Shown here piece after piece: positions 6,514-13,992 of a stretch of 34,665 nt of DNA. The translations under genes and the position numbers were made by a program. The DNA is from Oscillospiraceae bacterium (GTDB lineage Bacteria > Bacillota > Clostridia > Oscillospirales > Oscillospiraceae): positions 1 through 34,665 of the forward strand of contig JAFSHB010000072.1 of NCBI GenBank assembly GCA_017440525.1. Direction: 5' to 3'. The notes below the pieces were generated by a model. That model was not told where the DNA came from and ran no database searches. It was given only the letters and a program-made list of their open reading frames with translations. Positions within the stretch are counted from its first letter, which is position 1. Each line of letters begins with the position of its first letter.

Positions 6514-7952
6514 TGGCGGTCTTACAGATCTGGAAAGATGGGCATTGCACGCCTCTTTCGTTTGAAGCCCCCGCACCGCTTTGGGAACTGCTGGAGCGGG
6601 CGGGAGCCTATGCGCGCCGTCCCTGCGGCGGCAGAGGTCTATGCGGCAAATGCGCGGTGACGGTCACAGGCGCGGTGTCGCGGCGCAATGCCGCAGAGAC
6701 TGCGGCCGGCACACGGCTGGCCTGTCAAGCCGAGATCCTGGGGGATGCACAGGTGTTTTTACCGGCTCCTGCACAGGAGCAGATCCAGACCGATACGGGC
6801 AAGATCCCCCTGGGGCGGCCGATGGAGGGCAGGATCGGCGCGGCCGTGGATATCGGGACGACCACGGTGGTGCTGCGGCGCTATGACCTGACCACCGGAC
6901 AGCTTCTGGGGCAGGCGGCCATGGTCGATCCCCAGATCGCTACGGCTGCGGATGTGATGGGGCGGATCGATGTCGCTGTCCATGGGAAGCTGGATGCGCT
7001 GTCCGCGCAGATCCGGGAAGCGGTCACTGCCTTGCTTTTGCAGGCAGGCGGTCCGGCGGATACGGCGGTCATCACCGGAAATACCACCATGCTGTATCTG
7101 CTGACAGGGCGCGATCCCTCGCCTTTGGCAAAAGCGCCCTTTGAAGCAGACACGCTGTTCGATACTCTGTGGGAGGGCGCATATCTGCCGCCTTGCCTGC
7201 ATGCCTTCGTGGGTGCGGATATCACCTGCGCCGTGCTGGACAGCGGGATGTGTGAAAGGGCTGAGACGGCACTGCTGTGCGATCTTGGCACCAATGGTGA
7301 GCTCGCGCTCTGGAAGGACGGTACCTTGTTCGTGACCTCCACTGCGGCTGGCCCTGCCTTTGAGGGGGCCGGGATCTCCTGCGGCTGCAGCAGCATCGCA
7401 GGTGCGATCGACCGTGTGTGGGTGGAGGATGGAGCGCTCCGGATACATACCATTGGAGAACAGCCGCCTGTTGGGCTGTGCGGCAGCGGTCTGATCGATG
7501 CCGTGGCAGCGCTCTTGCAGACAGAGCGGCTGGATGAGACCGGTGCGCTGGAGGACGGAGATGTGGTCCTTGCGCCCGGAGTGTGCTTACAGCAAAAGGA
7601 CATCCGTGCCGTGCAGCTGGCAAAGGCCGCCATCGCAGCCGGGATCGCGGTACTGCTGGAGACCTCCCATACGGACTGTGCCGAGATCGGGACCTTCTAT
7701 CTGGCAGGCGGCTTCGGGAGCCGGATGGATGCTTCCAATGGCGCGCGGATCGGCCTGTTCCCCGGCGAGCTGACGGATAAGATCTGCGTGCTGGGCAATG
7801 GAGCGTTGGCCGGGGCGGCAAGGATGCTTTTGGATCGGGAGAGCGTATCGAGCGCACGGGATATCGCTTCGCGCAGCCGCCATGTGACCCTGAGCGGCAG
7901 CCGGAGCTTTCAGGAGCATTATATGGAACAACTGCTGTTCCCTGAGCCGTGA
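6513..7952 (+). CDS. Reductive activator of corrinoid proteins (RACo-like; 2Fe-2S plus ASKHA ATPase, DUF4445)
   Basis: A 479-residue protein that should use ATP to reduce accidentally oxidised cobalt(II) corrinoid protein back to cobalt(I). Residues 1-90 form a plant-type ferredoxin domain with C38, C44, C47 (CGGRGLCGKC) and C71. From about 110 an ASKHA ATPase follows: DIGTTTVVL (113-121), a DLGTNGEL block, GPAFEGAGISCG, LCGSGLIDA and AGGFGSRMD. It is short beside the usual 550-640 residues of RACo; the linker between the two domains looks reduced. A TTG at 6510 could be used, but the ATG at 6513 overlaps the previous TGA and has AAGGAG about 9 nt upstream. Its presence confirms that the operon supports cobalt redox chemistry. 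Confidence 0.92.
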   Translation: MAVLQIWKDGHCTPLSFEAPAPLWELLERAGAYARRPCGGRGLCGKCAVTVTGAVSRRNAAETAAGTRLACQAEILGDAQVFLPAPAQEQIQTDTGKIPLGRPMEGRIGAAVDIGTTTVVLRRYDLTTGQLLGQAAMVDPQIATAADVMGRIDVAVHGKLDALSAQIREAVTALLLQAGGPADTAVITGNTTMLYLLTGRDPSPLAKAPFEADTLFDTLWEGAYLPPCLHAFVGADITCAVLDSGMCERAETALLCDLGTNGELALWKDGTLFVTSTAAGPAFEGAGISCGCSSIAGAIDRVWVEDGALRIHTIGEQPPVGLCGSGLIDAVAALLQTERLDETGALEDGDVVLAPGVCLQQKDIRAVQLAKAAIAAGIAVLLETSHTDCAEIGTFYLAGGFGSRMDASNGARIGLFPGELTDKICVLGNGALAGAARMLLDRESVSSARDIASRSRHVTLSGSRSFQEHYMEQLLFPEP

Positions 7953-7984
7953 GGCAAGGCGGAGCATAAAGAAGGGAGACGCTT

Positions 7985-9217
7985 ATGAACAAGACACTTC
8001 GCAAAGATGCAGAAACGATCGCAAGAGCCGCTGTGGATGCGGTCAAGCCCGATGCGGCCGTGCGCCGCGCGGTGGAGGCTATGACCTTCTCCGGGCGGGT
8101 CTATCTGGTGGCGGCAGGCAAGGCCGCCTGGCAGATGGCAAAGGCCGCGCTGGACTGCCTGCCGGTGAAGATCGCAGGCGGTGTGGTAGTCACCAAATAC
8201 GACCATGTCATGGGCGAGCTGCCCGGTGTGACCTGCTATGAGGCCGGTCATCCTGTGCCCGATGAGAACAGCTTCCGCGGCACACAGGCCGCCTTGGAGC
8301 TGACCGAAGAGCTGACGGCGGAGGATACGGTCCTGTTCCTGCTCTCCGGCGGTGGCAGCGCACTGTTTGAAAAGCCTTTCGTCAGCGGCGAGGAGCTGCA
8401 GGATGTGACGAAGCAGCTTTTGGCCTGCGGTGCGGAGATCACGGAGATGAACACCATCCGCAAGCGGTTGTCTCAGGTCAAGGGCGGTCGCTTCGCCGAA
8501 TGGTGCGCACCTGCCAAGGTAGAGGCCGTGGTGCTCTCCGATATTCTGGGCGACCCCTTGGATATGATCGCCTCCGGCCCTGCGGCGGTGGATGTGTCCA
8601 CTTGTGCCGATGCTGCGGCGATCGTGAAGAAATATGGCCTGAAGCTGTCCGATCCCGCCATGGCGTGCCTTGGAAAGGAGACGCCCAAGGTGCTGGATAA
8701 TGTGCGTTCCCAGATCATCGGCAGTGTTCGGGAACTGTGCCGCGCGGCGGCAGAGGAAGCCAAGAAGCTTGGCTATGAGCCGGTCTACCTGACAGACCTG
8801 CTCACCTGTGAGGCAAGAGACGCAGGCTCCTTCCTTGCATCCATCCTGCGCTCCCATGCGGACGACGGAAAGAAGCTTGCTTACTTAGCAGGCGGCGAGA
8901 CCGTGGTACATCTGACAGGCAAGGGCCTCGGCGGCAGAAATCAGGAGCTGGCCCTCAGCGCGGCGGCAGGGCTTGCGGGGCTCTCCAATGCCTGCGTGAT
9001 CTCCGTGGGCTCCGACGGCACCGACGGTCCCACCGACGCGGCAGGCGGCTATGCCGACGGCGAGACTCTGGCGGCACTCAAGGCGGCAGGTCTGGAGCTG
9101 CATGAGGTCTTGGCGGACAATGATGCCTACCATGCCCTGCAGAAGGTGGACGGTCTGATCGTCACCGGACCTACCGGCACCAATGTCAACGATGTGGCGG
9201 TCGGCCTGATCGGTTGA
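7985..9217 (+). CDS. Glycerate 2-kinase (MOFRL/DUF4147 family)
   Basis: A 410-residue cytoplasmic kinase that makes 2-phosphoglycerate from D-glycerate. Seen: AAGKAAWQMAKAAL near the N-terminus, the SGGGSAL loop, RKRLSQVKGGR, and the C-terminal MOFRL domain with GGRNQELALSAA, GSDGTDGPTDAAGG and GPTGTNVNDV. It is the last gene of the corrinoid operon, 32 nt after the activator with a GAAGGGAG site. No terminator is obvious before the next promoter at 9221. Its placement suggests the demethylated compound is broken down to glycerate or a relative, a link otherwise unusual in corrinoid methyltransferase operons. Confidence 0.92.
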   Translation: MNKTLRKDAETIARAAVDAVKPDAAVRRAVEAMTFSGRVYLVAAGKAAWQMAKAALDCLPVKIAGGVVVTKYDHVMGELPGVTCYEAGHPVPDENSFRGTQAALELTEELTAEDTVLFLLSGGGSALFEKPFVSGEELQDVTKQLLACGAEITEMNTIRKRLSQVKGGRFAEWCAPAKVEAVVLSDILGDPLDMIASGPAAVDVSTCADAAAIVKKYGLKLSDPAMACLGKETPKVLDNVRSQIIGSVRELCRAAAEEAKKLGYEPVYLTDLLTCEARDAGSFLASILRSHADDGKKLAYLAGGETVVHLTGKGLGGRNQELALSAAAGLAGLSNACVISVGSDGTDGPTDAAGGYADGETLAALKAAGLELHEVLADNDAYHALQKVDGLIVTGPTGTNVNDVAVGLIG

Positions 9218-9220
9218 TCC

Positions 9221-9249
9221 TTGACTTTTCCCGGCTCTTGGCATATAAT
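9221..9249 (+). promoter_or_regulatory. Strong promoter for the zinc-ribbon protein gene
   Basis: TTGACT (9221-9226), 17-base spacer, perfect TATAAT (9244-9249), starting 4 bases after the glycerate kinase stop codon. Confidence 0.85.
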
Positions 9250-9294
9250 CAAAAAATACCCCCGACCAAGAGGGGAAAAGAAAAGAGGTACGAT

Positions 9295-9567
9295 ATGTAT
9301 ACTGACAAGACTTTAGTTTGCAAGGACTGCGGCCAGGAATTCGTCTTCTCCGCAGGTGAGCAGGAATTCTACGCAGAGCGCGGCTTTGAGAATGAGCCCC
9401 AGCGCTGCAAGGCCTGCCGTGCTGCCCGCAAGGGTGCTTCCCGCCCCGAGCGCGTGATGTATGATGCCGTCTGCTCCGAGTGCGGTGCCGAGTGCAAGGT
9501 CCCCTTCCAGCCCTCCGGCGACCGTCCCATCTACTGCAGCGACTGCTTCGCAGCAAGAAGAGGTTGA
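9295..9567 (+). CDS. Small double zinc-ribbon protein
   Basis: A 90-residue protein with four CxxC pairs: CKDC and CKAC enclosing residues 9 to 42 (the zf-trcl ribbon with ExxFY), then CSEC and CSDC enclosing VPFQPSGDRPIYC. Both ribbons appear intact. Such proteins are common and often highly expressed in Clostridia; the function is not established and nucleic-acid binding is only a guess. The upstream in-frame extension to 9214 is rejected because it runs through the promoter. It has its own promoter and terminator, so it is a single-gene unit. Confidence 0.85.
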   Translation: MYTDKTLVCKDCGQEFVFSAGEQEFYAERGFENEPQRCKACRAARKGASRPERVMYDAVCSECGAECKVPFQPSGDRPIYCSDCFAARRG

Positions 9568-9580
9568 GTTAAAATACAAA

Positions 9581-9616
9581 AGAACGCTTGTGCAGCGCAC
9601 AGGCGTTCTTTTTTTG
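9581..9616 (+). terminator. Intrinsic terminator after the zinc-ribbon gene
   Basis: A 13-bp stem with one G-U pair (9581-9593 with 9597-9609) is followed by a run of seven T. Confidence 0.92.
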
Positions 9617-9651
9617 CCTCTTGTCCCATAAGCTGTCTCGAGGTGATGGGG

Positions 9652-10428
9652 ATGAAAAACGATCGGGCATGGGTGGTCTTTTCGGTGTGTGTCGGGGTGG
9701 TGCTGGTGCTGTGCGTGGCATTCTCCGATATGGCGGCGGTGCAGACAGGCTCGTGGGGCCTGAGCTTTCAGGCAGAAGGCAGGACACCGGTGGGCACGGT
9801 GGGACAGACGGTGCTGGATGCCTATGATGCGGCCTATGTGGGAGATGCCGGAGAAAATGTGCTCTATCTGACCTTTGACGCAGGCTATGAGAATGGCTTT
9901 ACAGAGGGGATCTTGGATGTCCTGAAAAAGCATGAGGTGCCGGCGGCCTTCTTCCTTGTGGGGAACTATCTGGAAACACAGCCGGAGCTGGTGCGGCGCA
10001 TGGTCCGGGAGGGACATACGGTGGGAAACCACACATGGGATCACCCGGATATGTCACAGCTCCGGGAAAAGGAAGCCTTTTCGGAGGAACTGCGGAAGGT
10101 GGAGGACAAATTCCGTGAGATCACAGGGGCGGAACTTCCCAGATTCTACCGCCCGCCGCAGGGCGTCTACAGTGAGGAGAATCTGGAGATGGCGCAGGCG
10201 CTGGGCTACAAGACCGTGTTCTGGAGCCTTGCCTATGCCGACTGGGACAACAGCGCCCAGCCAACAGCCGAGGAGGCCTTCTCCAAGCTGCTGGGGCGTG
10301 TGCATCCGGGGGCCGTGGTGCTGCTCCACTCCACCTCCAAGACCAACGCCGCGATCTTGGATGAGCTTTTGACGAAGTGGAAAGATATGGGATATACCTT
10401 CGCGCCCATCTCCGCGCTTTTTGAGTAA
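9652..10428 (+). CDS. pdaA: PdaA-like peptidoglycan polysaccharide deacetylase
   Basis: A 258-residue protein with an N-terminal membrane anchor or signal (about 6-24) and a NodB deacetylase domain (about 68-255). Motifs: LTFDAGYEN with D76, the metal pair H127 and H131 in NHTWDHPDM, RPPQG (167-171), FWSLAYADW, and HPGAVVLLHSTS (218-229). This is the pattern of PdaA, the N-acetylmuramic acid deacetylase needed to form muramic delta-lactam in the spore cortex, so the organism may sporulate. In Bacillus PdaA the first motif has Asn where Ala77 stands here. The ATG at 9652 is preferred over GTG 9643 and ATG 9646 because AGGTG lies 6-10 nt before it. Confidence 0.9.
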   Translation: MKNDRAWVVFSVCVGVVLVLCVAFSDMAAVQTGSWGLSFQAEGRTPVGTVGQTVLDAYDAAYVGDAGENVLYLTFDAGYENGFTEGILDVLKKHEVPAAFFLVGNYLETQPELVRRMVREGHTVGNHTWDHPDMSQLREKEAFSEELRKVEDKFREITGAELPRFYRPPQGVYSEENLEMAQALGYKTVFWSLAYADWDNSAQPTAEEAFSKLLGRVHPGAVVLLHSTSKTNAAILDELLTKWKDMGYTFAPISALFE

Positions 10429-10500
10429 CCGATTCGATGCCGTGACATATCATGGAATGAACGGGGCACGACCCCGATCTCATCTAGGAGGTCATGGTAT

Positions 10501-10632
10501 ATGAATTGTAACTCTGGCGGTATGTGCGGCTTTGGCGGCAACAACTGGTGGTGGATCATCATCCTCATCCTGATCGTTTGCGGCAATGGCGGCTGGGGCT
10601 GCGGCAGCACCAACAACTGCGGCTGCTGCTGA
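10501..10632 (+). CDS. 43-residue Gly/Cys/Asn-rich single-pass membrane peptide
   Basis: An unbroken ORF with an excellent AGGAGG site at 10486-10491 and a terminator following. The peptide starts MNCNSGGMCGFGGNN, has a hydrophobic core WWWIIILILIVC and ends GCGSTNNCGCC. It resembles very short YjcZ/CotG-like or spore-associated Gly-rich peptides seen in Firmicutes, a resemblance of style only. It follows the PdaA-like gene by 72 nt, which fits a spore-envelope role but does not prove it. Seven Cys residues lie outside or at the ends of the core. Confidence 0.75.
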   Translation: MNCNSGGMCGFGGNNWWWIIILILIVCGNGGWGCGSTNNCGCC

Positions 10633-10658
10633 CCGTATTTTCGGAAGATAGGACATAC

Positions 10659-10694
10659 GCCCCCGGGGGAGGACCCCGGGGGCAAAAATTTTAT
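10659..10694 (+). terminator. Probable terminator after the small peptide gene
   Basis: A perfect 10-bp all-GC stem (10659-10668 with 10674-10683, loop of 5) is followed by AAAAATTTTAT. The stem is very strong; the T-run is short. Confidence 0.7.
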
Positions 10695-10756
10695 CCCCCC
10701 TATGGGCTTCCGCAGGAGCGGGTCTTGTGCTATGCTGTAAAAAAGGAGGGATTTTT

Positions 10757-11296
10757 ATGAAAATGTCCAATGTGAAAAAGTCGATCCTCACGGCGGTGTG
10801 CATCGCCCTTTGCGTGGTGCTGCCGCAGGCCTTCCACGCCATCCCCAATGCAGGTGCGGTGTACCTTCCCATGCATATCCCGGTGCTTCTGTGCGGCCTG
10901 ATCTGCGGTGCGCCCTACGGTCTTTTGTGCGGTCTGGCGGGCCCGGCCCTCTCCCACCTGTTCACCGGTATGCCGCCTGTGGGGATGCTGCCGTCCATGC
11001 TGGTGGAGTGCGCCGTCTACGGTCTGGCCGCAGGGCTCATGATGAAGCTCAAGACCGGGCGTCTGTACGGAGACCTGTATCTGAGTCTGATCGTCGCTAT
11101 GCTGGCGGGCCGTGTGCTGTCCGGCATCGCCAAGGCCCTGATCTTCTCCGCAGGGGAGTATTCCATGGCGCTGTGGATCACAGGCTCCTTTGTCACGAGC
11201 CTGCCCGGTATCATCATCCAGCTGATCTTGATCCCTACGGTGGTGTTTGCCCTGATGAAGGCAAGGCTCATCCCGGAAAGATACCCCAAAGACTGA
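10757..11296 (+). CDS. ECF transporter S component (substrate-binding membrane subunit)
   Basis: A 179-residue integral membrane protein with five to six hydrophobic segments, beginning VKKSILTAVCIALCVVLP and containing PMHIPVLLCGLICGAPYGLLCG and GMPPVGMLPSMLVE. This is the layout of energy-coupling-factor S components (ECF_trnsprt family), which bind a vitamin or similar compound and dock on a shared EcfAAT module encoded elsewhere. The substrate cannot be read with confidence; cobalamin is tempting given region 1 but there is no direct support. The ATG at 10757 follows AAGGAGGG; the longer reading to 10727 is not needed. An extended -10-like TGCTATGCT at 10728-10736 may drive it. Confidence 0.85.
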   Translation: MKMSNVKKSILTAVCIALCVVLPQAFHAIPNAGAVYLPMHIPVLLCGLICGAPYGLLCGLAGPALSHLFTGMPPVGMLPSMLVECAVYGLAAGLMMKLKTGRLYGDLYLSLIVAMLAGRVLSGIAKALIFSAGEYSMALWITGSFVTSLPGIIIQLILIPTVVFALMKARLIPERYPKD

Positions 11297-11307
11297 TAAC
11301 GCATCTC

Positions 11308-11347
11308 CTCCGGCTTGCCTTGAAAAAGCCGGAGGGATCTTTTTTTG
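11308..11347 (+). terminator. Intrinsic terminator after the ECF S component
   Basis: CTCCGGCTT (11308-11316) pairs with AAGCCGGAG (11326-11334), followed shortly by seven T residues. Confidence 0.88.
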
Positions 11348-11360
11348 CAAAAGATCCCTC

Positions 11361-11389
11361 TTGACAAACATTGGAATTGGTGGTAAGAT
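11361..11389 (+). promoter_or_regulatory. Promoter of feoA
   Basis: TTGACA (11361-11366), 17-base spacer, TAAGAT (11384-11389). The operator at 11398-11413 sits where the transcript would start, a repressor position. Confidence 0.85.
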
Positions 11390-11397
11390 CTGTGTGA

Positions 11398-11413
11398 ATT
11401 AGTTAAGACTAAC
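11398..11413. promoter_or_regulatory. Iron-regulator-type palindrome before feoA
   Basis: ATTAGTT-AA-GACTAAC is a 7-2-7 inverted repeat nearly identical to the one at 11700-11715. TTAGxxnnnnxxCTAA symmetry recalls DtxR/IdeR-type iron repressors, and the next gene is feoA. The regulator itself is not in the window. Confidence 0.7.
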
Positions 11414-11433
11414 CAACAAGCAGGTGAGACCAA

Positions 11434-11649
11434 ATGAAGCTGACAGATGCTCTCGTGGGGCAGGAATATGTCGTTCAGCGAATCGAAACGGATGATGAAG
11501 AGCTCGACGCGTTCCTGTTCTCCCTTGGCTGCTACTCCGGTGAGCCCATCACGGTGATCGCCCGCCGCAGAGGCGGCTGTACCGTATCCATCAAGGACGG
11601 ACGCTATAACATCGACTGCCAGTTGTCCGATGCTATCATCGTTGCATGA
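11434..11649 (+). CDS. feoA: Ferrous iron transport protein A
   Basis: A 71-residue SH3-like beta-barrel protein, the usual FeoA length. Seen: MKLTDALVGQEYVVQRIE, an LFSLGCYSGEPITVIARR core (LGxxxGxxIxVI pattern) and a C-terminal DAIIVA in place of the usual A-x-x-I-xV end. FeoA is a small cytoplasmic partner of the FeoB iron(II) channel. It has its own promoter with an operator and a terminator before feoB, so feoA can be transcribed alone. Confidence 0.95.
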   Translation: MKLTDALVGQEYVVQRIETDDEELDAFLFSLGCYSGEPITVIARRRGGCTVSIKDGRYNIDCQLSDAIIVA

Positions 11650-11664
11650 ACATATGCGCGCAGG

Positions 11665-11691
11665 AAGATGGTCTGCGGACCGTCTTTTTTT
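11665..11691 (+). terminator. Terminator between feoA and feoB
   Basis: A 9-bp stem with one G-U pair (11665-11673 with 11678-11686, loop TGCG) runs into seven T residues. It may attenuate rather than fully separate feoA from feoB. Confidence 0.85.
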
Positions 11692-11699
11692 CACTGGGA

Positions 11700-11715
11700 G
11701 TTAGTCGGGACTAAC
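11700..11715. promoter_or_regulatory. Iron-regulator-type palindrome before feoB
   Basis: GTTAGTC-GG-GACTAAC is a perfect 7-2-7 inverted repeat. It shares the right half GACTAAC and spacing with the feoA site. A TATGAT -10-like box lies downstream at about 11743-11748; no good -35 is seen. Confidence 0.75.
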
Positions 11716-11780
11716 GACAACGCATTTCAGGGGCGGATGCCCTGATATGATCAAAACTATGTAAGCAGGAGGCACTTCCA

Positions 11781-13778
11781 ATGAGAATCGCTTTGACAGG
11801 CAATCCCAACAGCGGCAAGACTACCATGTACAATGCGCTGACCGGTCAGAATGAGAAGGTCGGCAACTGGGCCGGTGTCACCGTTGAAAAGAAAGAGCAT
11901 CCCATCAAAAAGGTCTATTGCGGCGGTGCCGAGGGCATCGTGGCTGTCGATCTGCCCGGCGCATATTCCATGAGCCCATTCACCTCGGAGGAATCCATCA
12001 CCAGCACCTATGTGAGGGATGAGGCCCCCGATGCGATCGTCAATATCGTCGATGCCACCAACCTCAGCCGCAGCCTGTTTTTCACCACACAGCTTCTGGA
12101 GCTGGGCATCCCTGTGGTCGTGGCACTGAATAAGGCGGATGTGAATGAGAAAAAGAAAACGGTGATCGATGCCGTGCGCCTTTCCGAAAAGCTGGGCTGC
12201 CCGGTGGTGGAGACGGTATCCACCACCGGCGAGGGTCTGAAGGAGGCTGTGGAGACAGCCATCTCTCTGGCAGGCAGGGGGCAGGATGCTCCCTATGTGC
12301 AGGGGGACATCGACCTGAGCGATAAAAAGGTCGTGGAGGCTGCCGACCGCAAGCGGTTTGAATTTGTCAACGCGATCGTCTCCAAGGTGGAGAGCCGCAG
12401 GGTCAGGACCCGCGAGCGCAACCGACAGGACAGGGTCGATGCTGTTTTGACCAACCCCATCGTGGGACTTGGGATCTTCGCAGTGGTCATGTTCCTGGTG
12501 TTCCAGATCTCACAGGCATGGGTCGGCCCCTGGATCGCAGACTGGATGGTCGGCTGGATCGATGCCTTCAAGGAATGGGTCGCAGGTGCGCTGGAGGGCG
12601 GCAACGACTTCCTTGTGGCACTGCTCACCGAGGGCATCATCGGCGGTGTCAGCGCGGTCATCGGCTTCCTGCCGCTGGTCATGGTCATGTATTTCCTGAT
12701 CTCTCTGCTGGAGGATTGCGGCTATATGGCCCGTGCCACCGTGGTCCTCGATCCCATCTTCAAGAAGGTGGGTCTTTCCGGCAAGTCCGTGATCCCTTTC
12801 ATCGTCGGTACAGGCTGTGCGATCCCCGGTGTCATGGCTGCCCGGACGATCCGCAACGAGCGTGAGCGCAATGCCACCGCCATGCTGACGCCCTTTATGC
12901 CCTGCGGCGCCAAGCTCCCTGTGATCGCCCTGTTCGCAGGCGCATTCTTCGGCGATGCCTCCTGGGTGGGCACTTTGATGTACTTCGTGGGCATCTTGCT
13001 GATCCTGCTGTGCGCCCTTCTGGTGGGCAAGATCGCAGGCCACAAGAACCGCAAGTCCTTCTTCATCATCGAGCTGCCCGAATACAAGGCACCCTCCCTC
13101 AAGCGCGCGTTCCTGGATATGTGCTCCCGCGGCTGGGCGTATATCGTCAAGGCCGGCACCATCATCCTGCTGTGCAATGCGGTGGTCTTTGTCATGCAGT
13201 CCTTTGACTGGAGCTTCCGTCTGGTGGAGGAGGGCATGGAGCACGGCTCCATCCTGGCTTCCATCGCCGATCCCATCGCTGTGCTGCTGGTGCCTGTGAT
13301 CGGCATCCGGGCATGGCAGATGGCTGCCGCCGCTGTCACCGGCTTCATCGCCAAGGAGAATGTGGTCGGCACGCTGGCTGTGTGCTACGGCATCTCCAAC
13401 CTGATCAACACCGAGGAGCTGGCATTGGCCGAGGGTGCAGGCACCGAGGTCGCCGCCGTGTTCGCCATCACCAAGGTGGCGGCCCTGGCTTACCTGATGT
13501 TCAACCTGTTCACGCCGCCCTGCTTTGCGGCGATCGGCGCCATGAATGCCGAGATCGAGAATAAAAAATGGCTGTGGGGCGGCATCGCGCTGCAGCTGGC
13601 TGTAGGCTTTACGGTGGGCTTCTTCGTCTATCAGATCGGCACACTGATCACCACCGGTGCGTTGGGCGCAGGCTTCTTCGGCGGTCTGATCGCCGTGCTG
13701 GTGTTTGCCGCCGTCATCCTTTCTCTGATCACCAAGGCCGATAAGGACCTGAAAACAGAGTACGCCCTGAGGGATTGA
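11781..13778 (+). CDS. feoB: Ferrous iron transport protein B
   Basis: A 665-residue GTP-gated iron(II) transporter of the inner membrane. The N-terminal G domain shows G1 GNPNSGKT (7-14), G3 DLPGAYS with the following SEE, and G4 NKAD. After a helical insertion domain (about 165-220) come the Nucleoside_rec/Gate membrane segments, including the GTGCAIPGVMAART and TPFMPCGAKLPV motifs typical of FeoB, with the conserved Cys. The start has CAGGAGG upstream. A small FeoB-associated gene follows after 4 nt. Length and motifs are complete. Confidence 0.97.
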   Translation: MRIALTGNPNSGKTTMYNALTGQNEKVGNWAGVTVEKKEHPIKKVYCGGAEGIVAVDLPGAYSMSPFTSEESITSTYVRDEAPDAIVNIVDATNLSRSLFFTTQLLELGIPVVVALNKADVNEKKKTVIDAVRLSEKLGCPVVETVSTTGEGLKEAVETAISLAGRGQDAPYVQGDIDLSDKKVVEAADRKRFEFVNAIVSKVESRRVRTRERNRQDRVDAVLTNPIVGLGIFAVVMFLVFQISQAWVGPWIADWMVGWIDAFKEWVAGALEGGNDFLVALLTEGIIGGVSAVIGFLPLVMVMYFLISLLEDCGYMARATVVLDPIFKKVGLSGKSVIPFIVGTGCAIPGVMAARTIRNERERNATAMLTPFMPCGAKLPVIALFAGAFFGDASWVGTLMYFVGILLILLCALLVGKIAGHKNRKSFFIIELPEYKAPSLKRAFLDMCSRGWAYIVKAGTIILLCNAVVFVMQSFDWSFRLVEEGMEHGSILASIADPIAVLLVPVIGIRAWQMAAAAVTGFIAKENVVGTLAVCYGISNLINTEELALAEGAGTEVAAVFAITKVAALAYLMFNLFTPPCFAAIGAMNAEIENKKWLWGGIALQLAVGFTVGFFVYQIGTLITTGALGAGFFGGLIAVLVFAAVILSLITKADKDLKTEYALRD

Positions 13779-13782
13779 GCCT

Positions 13783-13947
13783 ATGACAGATATCATCCTC
13801 ATCGTCATCCTTGCGGTCATTGTGGCGGCGGCTGCCGCTTATGTGATCCGCGCCAAAAAGAAGGGACAAAAATGCATCGGCTGCCCGCATAGCGGAAGCT
13901 GTCCTTCTGCCCAAAGCGGATGCCGCTGTCATTCCGAAGAGAAATAG
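13783..13947 (+). CDS. FeoB-associated Cys-rich membrane protein
   Basis: A 54-residue peptide: one N-terminal membrane helix (about 3-20, IILIVILAVIVAAAAAYV), a basic turn RAKKKG, then CIGCPHSGSC and a final CRCH. This is the pattern of the FeoB_associated family found next to feoB in Firmicutes. It is separated from feoB by 4 nt and ends just before the shared terminator, so it is certainly part of the iron(II) uptake operon. A role in metal handling at the FeoB exit is proposed for the family only by association. Confidence 0.9.
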   Translation: MTDIILIVILAVIVAAAAAYVIRAKKKGQKCIGCPHSGSCPSAQSGCRCHSEEK

Positions 13948-13950
13948 CGA

Positions 13951-13991
13951 AACAGCCCCGGCTTGGAAGCTCCAAGCCGGGGACTGTTTTT
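13951..13991. terminator. Terminator of the feo operon, shared region with the convergent giant gene
   Basis: A 12-bp stem (13956-13967 with 13971-13982), extended by CAG/CTG pairs, is followed on the plus strand by five T. On the minus strand the trailing run is weaker (GTTTCGC), so it acts mainly on the feo transcript. Confidence 0.9.
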
Positions 13992-13992
13992 G

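Noticed and set aside
1..9217. Pterin (MtrH-type) methyltransferase or rhodopsin partner in the corrinoid/sugar locus
   Set aside because: No such gene found on either strand; the acceptor enzyme must be elsewhere, and the ASRT protein has no rhodopsin partner.
12510..13820. A 436-codon minus-strand open frame
   Set aside because: Antisense shadow of feoB; extreme Asp/Gly/His/Gln content.
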